The position numbers and the translations under genes were made by a program. The notes beneath the pieces are model-generated. The model did no database searches. It saw only the letters and a program-made list of their open reading frames with translations, and was not told the origin of the DNA. DNA of 64,000 bases, taken from assembly GCF_905147365.1 (NCBI RefSeq), contig NC_056428.1:42066001-42130000 (forward strand), read 5' to 3'. This DNA is from Aricia agestis (Eukaryota > Arthropoda > Insecta > Lepidoptera > Lycaenidae). Shown here one piece after another: positions 50,289 through 60,135 of the stretch; the stretch's first letter is position 1, and every line of letters begins with the position of its first letter.

Positions 50289-53200
50289 GGGGGCGGGGGC
50301 GATACCGGTCCGTCCACGTTCGTGTCCCTGGGCGCCTGGGTACGCCACCCCGCCCTTTACACGGACGTGACGTATCCAGGATGGCTGAACACCGGTCTTT
50401 CCTGTCTTTCTCTCTTTTTATAGTTTACTCTTCGTTTGCTGTTTATTTTATTTTGTCTGTCTTTTCATCACCTTCTCTACTCTGTCTTTCTCGTTTTGTT
50501 CACCTCTTCTCTACATCAGCGTATGCTTCTGAGTATATATGTGTGTGTGTGTTTGTGTGACGGATAGGCCCGTGGGCCCCGAAGCCTAAGTTTCGTGCCC
50601 GGCGATGGGCTGCATGGCCACTCGGAGAGTACCAGGTCATTAGGGCACAAGGTCGACCCAGCCTTAAATGGGAAAACCAAGATGGAAAAGCGCAATTTGA
50701 AAAATACTCCCCGGGCGGGTACCAGCAATGGAGAATCCCGTGCACCCTCGGAAGAGGGTGTCTGCCGCGCGTATACGGGGGCGGCACAAAGTGCGTCGAG
50801 TGAGGCGGAGGCCGCTAAGGCGGCGAGACAGAAGGCCATTTTGGCGGCGTTAGGAGGAGGTGACAACGCGAAGAAACGCGACAGCCCGAAGCCGGCGCCC
50901 ATTACCGCGCCGGCGGCGGAGCTTTTAACGGATGAGGACATTGACTTCAGCCAGCCGCAGCCCAACGGCGTTGAGCGGATGCTGAAGTTAATGCAGAAGA
51001 AGAAACTGAGAGGCGACAAGGATCTGCCGCGTGTTCTTTTGACACGCGACGTGAAAATGCCGCCTCCAAGTACCGGAAAAGACGAAATTGGTCGAGACTC
51101 CCCTAGCGGTCGAGTCTCCCAACATGGACGTGACTTACACGGACATGACAGCGAGGACTGGCTCTCGGACTCCAGTGAGATGTCTGGCATATCGCTGGAC
51201 TCTGAGGGCTTGCCCGCATTCACGGATATGACGCGCCGGAAGAGGCGCTCTGACGACGACATGGCGCCGCCCCTCAGTAAAGGAGCGGTGCCCAAACCTA
51301 AGAGAGGACGCGGCCGCCCGCCAACGACCGGACAATATGTCGGCTTGGCAAAGGCGCAGGCCGATCTCAATAGAGAGAAAGAGGAGGCCCTTCGACTCCA
51401 GGCCGAGGAGGAGGTAGCCGAGGCGGCCAGGGCGGCGCGAGAGACGCGTTCTTCGCTCCTTGCAAGCCCCGCCGCCATGGAAGAAGACATGCCAGAGCAG
51501 ACCAACTACGCTCTGGCCCAGTGTGTTGAGACTTCGCTGGGAACGATCTCCATGGTCGCAGCGAAGTCGAACAACCTCAAGGGGACGTTCCAGCGTCTCC
51601 TTAAGGAGGCGGTCAGCGACATACGCGCCACCGTCGCCGAAATGAGAAGCCGCGGAGCGACCGAAGAAATGAAGGCCCTCGAGGCTCAGAATGCGCGGCT
51701 CCAGAAGGAAGTGGAGTCTTTGCGCAAAGAGCTAGAGGAGCTACGTCGTCAGGTGATGAAACCGGCCGAGCAGGACATGCGCCAGCTGTTGTCTGAGGTC
51801 TCTCGTTCCAACGTAGAGACCTTCAGCAACATGCTGAACGCTCGGCTGGCCGGACTGGAGAGTCGGCTCCTCCCAGAGCCTCGACTGCGACCTCCGCTCG
51901 CGGCGGACAGAGCCCGGAGTATCACACCGGCCGCCGTCGAAAGCGTTGAGGCGCCACCGGAACAGACGCCGGGGCCCCCGAAGCAGAAGGCCAAGGGGAA
52001 ACCGGCCCCAAATAAGACACGGCAGCCAGCCGCAGTGGCCCCGCAAGAGGCCCCTGCCGCGCCCGAGGCGCCCAAGGCCAAGAAGGGCCGGAAGAAGAAG
52101 CGGCCGTCAATGGCCGCTCAGGAGGCGGCACAAGGGGGAGCGAACACCAGCTCCCCTCGTACTGAGACCCCTTGGACCAAGGTGGGTAAGAAGAAGAAGG
52201 GGGCGGTTACACCATCTACAGCCGCCCCGAAGAAGAAGAGAAAGCCAAGGCTTCGCGTCCCCGCCACTGCGGCCGTTGCTCTGACCATAGAGGAGTCGGC
52301 CGTGAAGGCGGGTTTGACATACGCCAAGGCACTTGAGACGGCCCGGCGGGCGGTGAACATCGCGGAGTTCGATATTCCGCAAGTCCGCTTCCGCCGGGCC
52401 CGAACTGGAGGGCGCCTCCTCACTATCGCCGGTGAGGGCGCAGAGAAGAAGGCGGATGCCTTTGCCGCGAGGCTGAAGACAGTCCTGCCACCAGAAGTGA
52501 AGGTCGGACGGCCGGTTGCAAGCGCGGAGATGCGCATCGCCGGCCTTGACGACTCGGTGACGGCCGCCGAAATCATGGAAGCGGTCGCACTTGAAGGGGA
52601 GTGCCTGGCCGGCGATGTTCGGGCGGGGCCAATAAGAGAGGGGCCACGGGGGGACGGATCGTGCTGGGTCCGCCTCCCAGTCGCGGCCGCTAAGAAGCTC
52701 TCGAGCTCTGGGCGGTTGCGAATTGGTTGGGTGTCGGCGAGGGTGGCGTTGCTGGCCGCGAGGCCAACGCGCTGCTTCCGCTGCCAGGACACCGGCCACG
52801 TGGCTGCCAAGTGCCAGTGCCCGGTGGACCGTAGTGGGACATGTTTCCGGTGCGGGAAGCCGGGGCACAAGGCGGCAGAGTGCGGGGCAGCAAGGCCGAA
52901 CTGCTCCCTGTGCGAGGCCGCTGGCAGAGTTGAAAGGGGGCACGAGCTGGGCAGATGTCCATCTGCTAAAAAGCCGGCCCCCGGAGAAGACAAGGCGCCG
53001 ACCAAAAAAGCCCGACAGAAGTCGAGGCCAAGGGGCGCGCGGGCCCCGCTCGCTCCCGCCCGAATGGAGACGGACGCCTAGACCCGTGGGCGGTGATCGG
53101 GGGATCCCGCCCACTGTATGGGTCCCGAGAAGACAGCCCCCCTATAGCCCGGGGGGCTCTCGGTGAGGTACGCGGCTGAAGCCGCTGGAAGAAGGTGCCG

Positions 53201-53401
53201 GTTGCGGCAGCGCGCTGGGAGGGGCGGAGTTGTAGTCGCTCCGCGGTTCCCGTCCCTCCCGCACTAGGCGCATGACGAAGGGCTGGGGGGGTTTTAGTGG
53301 GTAGACCTCTTGTAGGGAGTCCCACATACCCCCGCCCCTTCCCCCGAGGGGGCGGGGAATACGCAAAGTATTTCCCCTCCTAAAAAAAAAAAAAAAAAAA
53401 A
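50289..53401 (+). mobile_element. E5: gag-only telomeric retrotransposon, second subfamily
   Basis: Starts GGGGGC GGGGGCGATACC (first six bases doubled). 5' UTR 393 bp, Gag ORF, 300-bp 3' UTR with AGCCCCCC/GGGGGGCT and the terminal hairpin (GTGGG 53297-53301, CCCAC 53321-53325), A20 at 53382-53401. No ORF2. Gag and 3' UTR are clearly diverged from E4/E6. Confidence 0.9.
50682..53081 (+). CDS. E5 Gag-only protein, 799 aa
   Basis: The start ATG (MEKRNLKNTPRAG) is chosen by alignment with E6 (MAERNLKTTPRVG). It has the gag-only N-terminal block (TDEDIDFSQPQPNGVER), an Asp/Ser-rich stretch, AT-hook-like KRGRGRPPTTGQYVG near residue 206, and a coiled coil (ALEAQNARLQKEVESLRKEL) near 330. LESRLLPEPRLRPPLAAD lies near 390 and KKRPSMAAQEAAQGG near 470. 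Three knuckles run from about 696 (CFRCQDTGHVAAKC, CFRCGKPGHKAAEC, CSLCEAAGRVERGH...C). The frame is open throughout despite many differences from E4 and E6. It ends in TAG with no downstream coding frame. Confidence 0.9.
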   Translation: MEKRNLKNTPRAGTSNGESRAPSEEGVCRAYTGAAQSASSEAEAAKAARQKAILAALGGGDNAKKRDSPKPAPITAPAAELLTDEDIDFSQPQPNGVERMLKLMQKKKLRGDKDLPRVLLTRDVKMPPPSTGKDEIGRDSPSGRVSQHGRDLHGHDSEDWLSDSSEMSGISLDSEGLPAFTDMTRRKRRSDDDMAPPLSKGAVPKPKRGRGRPPTTGQYVGLAKAQADLNREKEEALRLQAEEEVAEAARAARETRSSLLASPAAMEEDMPEQTNYALAQCVETSLGTISMVAAKSNNLKGTFQRLLKEAVSDIRATVAEMRSRGATEEMKALEAQNARLQKEVESLRKELEELRRQVMKPAEQDMRQLLSEVSRSNVETFSNMLNARLAGLESRLLPEPRLRPPLAADRARSITPAAVESVEAPPEQTPGPPKQKAKGKPAPNKTRQPAAVAPQEAPAAPEAPKAKKGRKKKRPSMAAQEAAQGGANTSSPRTETPWTKVGKKKKGAVTPSTAAPKKKRKPRLRVPATAAVALTIEESAVKAGLTYAKALETARRAVNIAEFDIPQVRFRRARTGGRLLTIAGEGAEKKADAFAARLKTVLPPEVKVGRPVASAEMRIAGLDDSVTAAEIMEAVALEGECLAGDVRAGPIREGPRGDGSCWVRLPVAAAKKLSSSGRLRIGWVSARVALLAARPTRCFRCQDTGHVAAKCQCPVDRSGTCFRCGKPGHKAAECGAARPNCSLCEAAGRVERGHELGRCPSAKKPAPGEDKAPTKKARQKSRPRGARAPLAPARMETDA

Positions 53402-53410
53402 GGTTAGGTT
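53402..53410. repeat. Less than two telomeric units
   Basis: ggttaggtt between the poly(A) of E5 and E5b. Confidence 0.9.
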
Positions 53411-53870
53411 GGGGGCGATTAGAGAGGGGCCACGGGGGGACGGGTCGTGTTGGATCCGCCTCCCAGTCGCGGCCGCCAAGAAGCTCTCGAGCTCTGGGCG
53501 GTTGCGTATCGGTTGGGTGTCGGCGAGGGTGGCGTTGCTGGCCGCGAGGCCGACGCGCTGCTTCCGCTGCCAGGACACCGGCCACGTGGCTGCCAAGTGC
53601 CAGTGCCCGGTGGACCGTAGCCGAACTTGTTTTCGGTGCGGGAAACCGGGGCACAAGGCGGCGGAGTGCGGGGCTGCAGCACCAAACTGCGCCCTGTGCG
53701 AGGCCGCTGGCAGGGCCGAAAGGGGGCACGAGCTGGGTAGATGCCCATCGACGTCAAAGCCGGCCCCCGGAGAAGACAAGGCGCCGACCAAAAAGGCTCG
53801 ACACAAAAAGTCGAGACCTAGCGGCGTGCGGGCCCCGCCCGCTTCCGCCCGAATGGAGACGGATGCCTAG
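53411..53870 (+). pseudogene. C-terminal Gag fragment of E5b
   Basis: About 152 codons, open to TAG, with all three knuckles (CFRCQDTGHVAAKC, CFRCGKPGHKAAEC, CALCEAAGRAERGH...C). It has several substitutions from E5, so it derives from a sister element. No start codon is credible. Confidence 0.85.
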
Positions 53871-54195
53871 ACCCGTGGGCGGTGATCGGGGGATCCCGCC
53901 CACAGTATGGGTCCCGAGAAGACAGCCCCCCTATAGCCCGGGGGGCTCTCGGTGAGGTACGCGGCTCAAGCCGCGTGAAGAAGGTGCCGGTTGCGGCTGC
54001 GCGCTGGGAGGGGCGGAGTTGTAGTCGCTCCGCGGTTCCCGTCCCTCCCGCACAAGGCGCATGACGAAGGGCTGGGGGGGTTTTAGTGGGTAGACCTCTT
54101 GTAGGGAGTCCCACATACCCCCGCCCCTTCCCCCGAGGGGGCGGGGGATACGCAAAGTATTTCCCCTCCTAAAAAAAAAAAAAAAAAAAAAAAAA
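53411..54195 (+). mobile_element. E5b: shortened gag-only copy
   Basis: Begins GGGGGCGAT then tagagaggggccacgg. After that it follows the last ~150 codons of an E5-like Gag and the whole 3' UTR to A25 (54171-54195). The GGGGGCGAT start equals the first nine bases of full-length elements, so it may be internally deleted and not simply 5'-truncated. Confidence 0.85.
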
Positions 54196-54199
54196 GGTT

Positions 54200-57100
54200 G
54201 GGGGCGATACCGGTCCGTCCACGTTCGTGTCCCTGGGCGCCTGGGTACGCCACCCCGCCCTTTACACGAAGTGACGTATCCAGGATGGCTGAACACCGGT
54301 CTTTCCTGTCTTTCTCTCTTTTTATAGTTTACTCTTCGTTTGTATTGTTTTATTTTTGTTTCACTACCTTTCACCATCTTTTCTACCCTGTCTTTCCGTT
54401 TTGTTTACACTCTTCTTTACACCAAGCGTGTGTTTCTGTGTACATATGTGTGTGTGTTTGTGGATGGATGGACCTGTGGGTCCCTAATCCCCGGTTTGTG
54501 GTGCCCGGCCTTGGGATGCGTGGCGAGCAGGTGGCTTACGTCGCAAGGGCACTAGGGCAGAATCTCCCTCTAAAGATCAAATCATGGCGGAACGTAATTT
54601 GAAAACTACTCCCCGGGTGGGTCTTGGTAGTCCGGTGGACACCAGGGAATCCCACACCCCCTCTAACCAGGGGGTCTGTCGGACGTATACGGGGCCGGCA
54701 CAAAATACGTTGGAGGTAGAGGAGGCCGCTGCGGCGGTGAGTGATGGAAAGGGCGCGACTACGCGCGATTGTCCGAAGCCGGCGCACCTAACCGCGCCGG
54801 TGGCGGATGCAATAACCGACGAGGACGTCGACTTCTCCGTTTACCAGCCTAACGGCGTGGAGCGGGTGAAGAGACTGGCACAAAGAAAGAAGGAGCGGGG
54901 TTGTCCAATCCGGGACTTACCCAACCTGCCGCCTGTGCTGCAGTACCGGGATGTTCTCAGGACGCAGCCCCACGCTCCTACTCCTACCGGACGTGACGAA
55001 GAGGTTGGTAGAGAGTTGACGCGCTCACCTCGCGTCGTTCTGCGCGACGTGATGCGCGAATTCTCAATACCGCCTCCACAAGGACGAGACCATTCCACCG
55101 GACGTGACAGTGACGACTGGCCCGCGGACTCCGACGATACTGCCTCAGACATATCGATGGACTCCGAGGGCCTTCCCACAATACCGGCTAGGACGCACTT
55201 GAAAAGGCGCAACTCGGACGACGACATGGAGCTGCCCATCAGTAAAGGGGCGGTGCCCAAAGCAAAGAAGGGACGTGGCCGGCCACCAACAACCGGCCAA
55301 TACGTCGGCTTTGGAAAAGCTCAGGCGGAGCTGAACAAGGAGAAGGAGGAGGAACGCCGGGCTGCCTTCAGGGCGAAAGTCGAGGAGGTAGCCCGGAGGG
55401 CACGGGAGGAGCGAGAGGCGAGGGAGGCGCGAGCCGCCCTTCGCGCAAGCCCTGCCCCGGCCGAGGACACGGAAGAGACAGGCGCGGCCCTGGCGGCAGG
55501 CGTGGAGAGGGCCTTGGATATGGTGACGATGGTCGCCACAAGGTCCTCAAATCTGAAAGGGACGTACCAGCGTGCCCTCAAGGAGGCGGTCGCGTCCATC
55601 AAGGCGGCCGTCAATGAGATGAGAGGTCGCGGTCAGACGGAGGAGATGCGGGCACTGGAGGCGCAGAACGACCGTCTTCTGCGCCAAGTGAACGTGATGC
55701 GCAGGGAGTTGGAGGAGCTCCGCCGTCGCGTCACTGGACCCGCAGCTGACGACCTGCAAAAGATGTTGTCGGAGGTCTCACGTTCCAATATTGAGACCTT
55801 CGGCAGCATGCTAAATGCAAGGATTGCCGGCTTGGAGGACAGGCTCCTTCCGGAGCCCCGAAGAAGACCGCCGCTGGCGGCGGACAGTGCTGGTCCATCA
55901 TCCGGCGCCCCACCAACGGCGGCACAGAAGAAGACGCCGAAGCCGAAGAAGACGGCACCGGCGAAAGCCCCGGACGAGAGTTCGGCGGGCGGCGCGGCGG
56001 CTCCTTCACAGCCGCCCGCCGCACCTGTGGAGAAGAGGGCTGCAAAGCCCAACAAGAAGAAGAAAAGAAAGAAGCGGCCATCAATGGCCGCTCAGGAGGC
56101 GGCAAAGGGGGGGCAGAACACCAACGCCCCTCCCACCGAGGCCCCGTGGACCACAGTCGGTCCGCGCAGGCCCAAACAGAAGAAGAAAGGGGCGGCTACT
56201 CCAGCTAAGGCCGCCCCCAAGAAGAAGAAAAGGGCGAAACTTCGTGCCCCCGCAACCGCGGCAATCACCGTCACGCTGATGGAGAGCGCCGCGGCGAAGG
56301 GGGTTACGTACAAAGACGTCTTAATGAAGGCCAAAGACGCTGCAACGGCTGGAATAGTGGAACTCGGCATCGAAAAGCTAGAGTTCCGCTTCCGCCAGGC
56401 CCAAACCGGCGCGCGTGTCCTGACCATTCCTGGTCAGGGGGCTAATGAGAAGGCGGACGCCCTCGCCGCAAAGATGCGGGAGGTGCTGGACCCGGAAGAG
56501 GTGAAGATCGGTCGCCCGGCGAAATGCGTAGAAATGCGCATCGCCGGGCTGGACGACTCGGCCACAACCGCCGACGTGCTAGAAGCGGTTGCCAGAGAAG
56601 GGGGGTGCCCGACTACCTCCATCAGGTCGGGCCCCATAAAGAAAGGAAGGTGGGGCGATGGCTCGCTATGGCTGAGCGTCCCCGTCGCGGCAGCCAAGAA
56701 GCTGATCAGCTTGGGGCGGCTGCGAGTGGGCTGGGTCTCGGCGAAGGTGACACTGCTGGCCGCGAGGCCTATGCGGTGTTACCGATGCCTTGACATCGGC
56801 CACCTGGCGACGACATGCCAGTGCCCGGTAGACCGCAGTCGGAATTGCTTCCGCTGTGGAAAACCGGAGCACAAGGCCGCCGAGTGCCAGGAGAAGCAAC
56901 CTAACTGCTTCTTCTGCGAGGCACTCGGCAAGGAGAGCGGGCACGTCCTGGGAAGCGGCGGCTGTTTAACAGCCAAGAAGCCGCCCCCCGCTACGAAAAA
57001 GCGCCGCAGGAGAGGAGCTCCCTCCGACAAGGCTCGGCCGCATGAGCCTGGAGCCGGTGGTGCCGGGGTTAGTCAGCCCCGGCCCGCCATGGAGGTGGAG

Positions 57101-57409
57101 CAATAGGCCCGCGGGCGGTTGATCGGGGGATCACCGCCCGCACCAAGGGCGCCGAGAGAAAAGCTCCCTAGATGCCCGGGGAGCTCTCGGTGAAGAAAGG
57201 CGGCGGCAGAACACCAGCCGCCGCAACGGAGTAGTGCCGGATGCGGCGAACGGCCGTGAGGACGCGGAAGTCTTAGAAAAGTACCCGCATCTTACGGCTG
57301 GAAGGAGGGCATGGGGGGGTTTTAGTGGGTAAACCTTGTGTAGGGAGTCCCACATACCCCCGCCCCCTCCCCCGGGGGGGCGGGGGATACGTAACGTATT
57401 TCCCCTCCT

Positions 57410-57464
<55 letters not shown>
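54200..57464 (+). mobile_element. E6: gag-only telomeric retrotransposon
   Basis: Starts GGGGGCGATACCGGTCCG after only GGTT (54196-54199) from the poly(A) of E5b. 5' UTR 384 bp, almost the same as that of full-length E3, Gag ORF, 304-bp 3' UTR close to E4, A54 at 57411-57464. The combination of an E3-like 5' UTR with an E4-like Gag and 3' UTR suggests exchange between full-length and gag-only families. Confidence 0.9.
54584..57106 (+). CDS. E6 Gag-only protein, 840 aa
   Basis: ATG 54584 (MAERNLKTTPRVG). It aligns along its length with E4: TDEDVDFSVYQPNGVER near residue 75, acidic Ser/Asp stretch, KKGRGRPPTTGQYVG near 226, and a coiled coil (ALEAQNDRLLRQVNVMRREL) near 358. LEDRLLPEPRRRPPLAAD lies near 420 and KKRPSMAAQEAAKGG near 498. 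Knuckles start near 729 (CYRCLDIGHLATTC, CFRCGKPEHKAAEC, CFFCEALGKESGH...C). It differs from E4 at many residues yet has no stop or frameshift, which points to selection on the protein. It ends in TAG; no ORF2 follows. Confidence 0.9.
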   Translation: MAERNLKTTPRVGLGSPVDTRESHTPSNQGVCRTYTGPAQNTLEVEEAAAAVSDGKGATTRDCPKPAHLTAPVADAITDEDVDFSVYQPNGVERVKRLAQRKKERGCPIRDLPNLPPVLQYRDVLRTQPHAPTPTGRDEEVGRELTRSPRVVLRDVMREFSIPPPQGRDHSTGRDSDDWPADSDDTASDISMDSEGLPTIPARTHLKRRNSDDDMELPISKGAVPKAKKGRGRPPTTGQYVGFGKAQAELNKEKEEERRAAFRAKVEEVARRAREEREAREARAALRASPAPAEDTEETGAALAAGVERALDMVTMVATRSSNLKGTYQRALKEAVASIKAAVNEMRGRGQTEEMRALEAQNDRLLRQVNVMRRELEELRRRVTGPAADDLQKMLSEVSRSNIETFGSMLNARIAGLEDRLLPEPRRRPPLAADSAGPSSGAPPTAAQKKTPKPKKTAPAKAPDESSAGGAAAPSQPPAAPVEKRAAKPNKKKKRKKRPSMAAQEAAKGGQNTNAPPTEAPWTTVGPRRPKQKKKGAATPAKAAPKKKKRAKLRAPATAAITVTLMESAAAKGVTYKDVLMKAKDAATAGIVELGIEKLEFRFRQAQTGARVLTIPGQGANEKADALAAKMREVLDPEEVKIGRPAKCVEMRIAGLDDSATTADVLEAVAREGGCPTTSIRSGPIKKGRWGDGSLWLSVPVAAAKKLISLGRLRVGWVSAKVTLLAARPMRCYRCLDIGHLATTCQCPVDRSRNCFRCGKPEHKAAECQEKQPNCFFCEALGKESGHVLGSGGCLTAKKPPPATKKRRRRGAPSDKARPHEPGAGGAGVSQPRPAMEVEQ

Positions 57465-57466
<2 letters not shown>

Positions 57467-57488
57467 TTAGGTTAGGTTAGGTTAGGTT
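57465..57488. repeat. (TTAGG)n, under five units
   Basis: ggttaggttagg... ending GGTT at the first base of E7. Confidence 0.97.
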
Positions 57489-57873
57489 GGGGGCGATACC
57501 GGTCCGTCCACGTTCGTGTCCCTGGGCGCCTGGGTGCGCCGCCCCGCCCTTTACACGGGGTGAGGCACTCAGGATGGCTGAACGCCGGTCTTTCACTATC
57601 TTTCTCTTCTTTGTGGTAGCATACTCTTCTCTTGTTTCTGATTTGTTTTATTTATGCTGTATTTCACCACCTTTTCTTCACTATCTTTCCTTTATGTTGT
57701 ACTCTTCTCTACACTATTGTTTGGTTGTGTGTGAAGTTCAGTGAGTGATTGTGTGATGGATGGGCCCGTGGGCCCCGAACCCTAAGCTGGTGACGTCCGG
57801 TGACGGGGTGCATGGCGAGTCGGTGACTACGCACCTAGGATGTGGGGCAGACTCACCCCCAATTGATCGAACC

Positions 57874-60135
57874 ATGGAAAGTTGCAACGAGAAAAATATT
57901 CCCCGGGCGGGTTCCAACCATGTTGGAGAATCCCGCACCCCCTCAGAGGAGGGGGTCTGGCCCATGTATACGGGGGGCGCCACCGCTGCAATGGAGGGAG
58001 AGAAGGAGGTCGCGAAGGCGACGGTAGTAGGAACGAGGCAAGCTAATGACACCTTAAAGCTTGACCCTCGTATACCGGTCGTACATTTAGAGCGGTTTGA
58101 GGATGCGGAAGGAGGTTCACGGGCGACAACGCCCGCTTCCATCAAGAGCAGCAAGTTCTTCGGCTCAGAAGGAACTTCAGACGATGGCGAGAGCGGTCAT
58201 GAGACGACCAACTCTCAGACCGAAAAGGAGAGGGAACAGATGAGACGGCACTTCCGCAAGAGGCGCGGAAGCGACGTCGAAGACGACCTGGATAAGAATA
58301 AGGGCGCACCCGCCCCGCGGTGCATTAAGCGCGGTAGGGGCAGGCCGCCCACTACTGGCCAATACGTTGGTTTACACCAAACCAAGATGGAGAAGGCTGC
58401 CGCTGAACGTTTGGAAGAGCGCAGGGCTCAACAGGCAGAAGCAGAGCGGCTTGTCTCGGACATGGCAAAGGAGCTTCCACAGCAACGGTCCCACCGGCTG
58501 TCGGAAGCCTCCAGATATTCGGACGTGACAATGACAGACGGAGAAGAGGAGGAGGTGACTTCGGCCAAATTAGGTTCAACCATCACCAAGAGCCTAGAGG
58601 TGATCAGCATGGTGGCCTCGAAGTCCAAGAACCTCAGTGGCCCCTTCGTTAAGCACCTCAAGGATGCGATGAGGGCGATTCAAGAGGCGACTGCGGAGCT
58701 GCTGCGGCACTCCAAAACAGAGGAGACGAGGGCCCTGGAAGCGGCAAACAAACGCCTCTCCAGGGACCTCGCAGAACTTCGGGCAGAACTCACGACGCTC
58801 AAACGTGAGTTGACAAATGTGCGGCCTCCGCCCGCCCCTCCAGCGCCGGCGCTGGAAGAAATGCTGGCAAAGGCAGTGCGGGAAGCGATAGCCGTATCGA
58901 GCGCCCGCATGGACGCGCGGCTCGAGGGCCTAGAGGCGCGACTGTTACCACAGCCGCGAATCCGGCCGCCCCTTGCCGCGGACAAGAGGCAAGAGCAGGT
59001 CCAAGACGCACCATCAGCGTCTGCGTCGAAGACCCCGAAGACGGCAGCGGTATCGGAGCCCGCGGTGTCGACCCTGTCGCCTCCACTCAACCCGGGCCCG
59101 GCCCTGAAAAAGAAGAAAAAGACTAAGAAGTCTGCTGCCGCTGCAGAAGCGGCAGCCGCGAGACGCGACGCCCCCTCAACATCGACAGCACCACAACAGG
59201 AGTGGACAGAGGTGGTTAGAAAGAAGGGAAAGGCACCAAAGGAAGGGAAGGATAGAAAGGAAAAGGTGTCTAAAAAGAAGAAGGAAAAGAAGGGGGACAA
59301 ACTCCGCGTCCCCAAATCGGCAGCAGTGGTGCTAACACTGCAGCCTGAAGCCGAAAAGCGAGGCGTCTCCTACAAGGACGTCCTCGAGAAGGCTAAACAG
59401 CGGCTGGACTTTGCTGCGTTGGACATTCCTCTGATGAGGTTCAAACAGGCCGTGACCGGGGCTCGTCTGTACGAGGTCTCGGGCGCGGACTGCAAAGAGA
59501 GGGCGGACAAGCTGGCGGAGAAGTTAAGAGAGGTGATGGAAGGCGAAGAGGTTCGCATCTCCCGACCTCAAAAATGCGTCGAGCTGCGAGTTCATGGACT
59601 CGACGACTCCGCCAACGCAACAGAGATAGCACAAGCTATAGCTCTGCCAGGTGAGTGTGCTGTTGCCGACGTAAAGGTCGGCGAGATAAAGCGGGACCGA
59701 AGAGGACGCGGAATGGCGTGGGTGAAGTGCCCGGTCGAAGCCGCGAAGAAGGTCACGGCGCCCAATAAAAGGGTGTACGTAGGGTGGACCGTGGTGCGCG
59801 TAGTGCTGCTGACCTCGCGCCCTATGCGGTGCTACAAATGCCATGCGACCGGGCACACCCGAGCGACGTGCCCGAATGAAGTCGACCGAAGCGGGCTCTG
59901 CTTCCGCTGCGGCCAGCCGGGCCACGCAGCTGCACAGTGCGAAAATGCACAACATTGTGCGCTTTGCGCGGCGAGTGGAAAGCCGGCGGACCACAGCGTT
60001 GGCAGCAAAGTCTGCGGCAAAGAAGCGACCAATAAGAAGAGGAAACGCTCTAAAAAGAGCAAGGCACCTCAGAAGTCCACCACAACACCTACGGTGGCTA
60101 CTGAACCCGGAGTGGCCCAGATGGAGCAGCAATAA
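57874..60135 (+). CDS. E7 ORF1: Gag protein, 753 aa
   Basis: Start placed at ATG 57874 (MESCNEKNIPRAG) by alignment with the other Gags; an in-frame ATG at 57760 would add 38 residues of conserved 5' UTR. AT-hook-like KRGRGRPPTTGQYVG lies near residue 151, a coiled segment (RLSRDLAELRAELTTLKREL) near 295, LEARLLPQPRIRPPLAADKR near 355, a Lys-rich linker, and knuckles from about 651 (CYKCHATGHTRATC, CFRCGQPGHAAAQC, CALCAASGKPADH...C). The N-terminal TDEDxDFS block of gag-only proteins is absent. The TAA stop is shared with the ORF2 frame. Confidence 0.92.
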   Translation: MESCNEKNIPRAGSNHVGESRTPSEEGVWPMYTGGATAAMEGEKEVAKATVVGTRQANDTLKLDPRIPVVHLERFEDAEGGSRATTPASIKSSKFFGSEGTSDDGESGHETTNSQTEKEREQMRRHFRKRRGSDVEDDLDKNKGAPAPRCIKRGRGRPPTTGQYVGLHQTKMEKAAAERLEERRAQQAEAERLVSDMAKELPQQRSHRLSEASRYSDVTMTDGEEEEVTSAKLGSTITKSLEVISMVASKSKNLSGPFVKHLKDAMRAIQEATAELLRHSKTEETRALEAANKRLSRDLAELRAELTTLKRELTNVRPPPAPPAPALEEMLAKAVREAIAVSSARMDARLEGLEARLLPQPRIRPPLAADKRQEQVQDAPSASASKTPKTAAVSEPAVSTLSPPLNPGPALKKKKKTKKSAAAAEAAAARRDAPSTSTAPQQEWTEVVRKKGKAPKEGKDRKEKVSKKKKEKKGDKLRVPKSAAVVLTLQPEAEKRGVSYKDVLEKAKQRLDFAALDIPLMRFKQAVTGARLYEVSGADCKERADKLAEKLREVMEGEEVRISRPQKCVELRVHGLDDSANATEIAQAIALPGECAVADVKVGEIKRDRRGRGMAWVKCPVEAAKKVTAPNKRVYVGWTVVRVVLLTSRPMRCYKCHATGHTRATCPNEVDRSGLCFRCGQPGHAAAQCENAQHCALCAASGKPADHSVGSKVCGKEATNKKRKRSKKSKAPQKSTTTPTVATEPGVAQMEQQ

